From assembly GCF_004345425.1 (NCBI RefSeq), contig NZ_SLVP01000002.1, forward strand, positions 1,188,357-1,252,356: a stretch of DNA of 64,000 nucleotides. Direction: 5' to 3'. Source of the DNA: Paenibacillus sp. BK033. Lineage in GTDB: Bacteria; Bacillota; Bacilli; Paenibacillales; Paenibacillaceae. Of this stretch, positions 63,907-64,000 are shown in pieces; within the stretch, counting starts at the first letter, position 1; each line of letters begins with the position of its first letter. The notes below the pieces were generated by a model. That model saw only the letters and a list, made by a program, of their open reading frames with translations, was not told the DNA's origin and did not search any database. The position numbers and the translations under genes are program-made.

Positions 63907-64000
63907 AGGATAAGCCCTCGACCGATTAGTATTCGTCAGCTCCACACATTGCTGTGCTTCCACCCCGAACCTATCAACCTCGTCGTCTTCAAGGGGTCTT
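63907..64000 (-). rRNA. 23S rRNA, 3' end (gene continues beyond window)
   Basis: The minus strand reads AAGACGACGAGGTTGATAGG, then GCTGACGAATACTAATCGGT and CGAGGGCTTATC, the conserved 3' terminus of bacterial 23S rRNA. The 3' boundary is set by analogy to Bacillus and may be off by a few bases. Confidence 0.93.

Noticed and set aside
1..64000. CRISPR arrays, tRNA genes, intact insertion sequences or prophage
   Set aside because: No regularly spaced repeats, no tRNA-like cloverleaf with a conserved TTCRANY loop, and no transposase, integrase or phage genes were recognised on either strand.

Overview
The window reads as chromosome of a spore-forming, plant-polysaccharide-degrading Firmicute, most likely Paenibacillus or a close relative (Cohnella and similar). 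The grounds are a SigK-type sporulation sigma factor, a cortex-lytic-type hydrolase, AGGAGG-class ribosome binding sites, and repeated sets of lipoprotein sugar-binding protein, two permeases, YesM-type histidine kinase and AraC-type response regulator placed beside glycoside hydrolases and lyases. The right edge enters the 3' end of a 23S rRNA gene on the minus strand.

Layout. 0-13.9 kb: the end of a GH127-like arabinofuranosidase (+), then a minus-strand carbohydrate locus: esterase, histidine kinase, response regulator, then an operon of sugar-binding lipoprotein, two permeases and a 1641-residue secreted beta-helix protein. 14-21.5 kb: an SDR oxidoreductase, a small ATGA-coupled pair of unknown genes, cysD-cysN, an alpha/beta hydrolase, a TetR regulator and a GNAT protein; the SDR, hydrolase and GNAT promoters share a near-palindromic operator, which points to one TetR regulon. 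21.6-26.4 kb: a GH29 fucosidase with a divergent AraC regulator, and an Lsa-like ABC-F ribosome protection gene behind a leader with short reading frames and an intrinsic terminator; upstream lie relics of a second kinase/beta-helix locus. 26.4-31.7 kb: a GC-rich operon for oxidative (Weimberg-type) pentonate breakdown under an IclR regulator. 32-41.8 kb: a divergent isomerase/AraC pair, an apparently orphan binding protein, a sigK relic, a YtcQ/LplB/YtcP-type uptake operon and a membrane AraC regulator. 41.9-59.9 kb: two large overlapping cytoplasmic heparinase II/III-like genes, GH43 xylosidase, GH88 unsaturated uronyl hydrolase, a full ABC uptake set with its two-component system, and a GH28 enzyme. 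60-64 kb: sigK, a small acidic His-rich protein, mntH behind two similar operators, a cortex-lytic-type hydrolase and the 23S end.

How the genes fit together. Secreted or exported enzymes release sugars, lipoproteins and MalFG-type permeases import oligosaccharides, and cytoplasmic enzymes without signal peptides (heparinase-like, GH43, GH88, GH28, GH29) finish them. GH88 and the lyase-like genes indicate unsaturated uronic-acid oligomers as one substrate class, and GH43 plus the pentonate operon indicate xylan-derived sugars. The less ordinary content is regulatory or eroded: the ABC-F leader, the TetR regulon, a CysN with a decayed APS-kinase domain, a kinase apparently translated from ATT, and three decayed gene copies.
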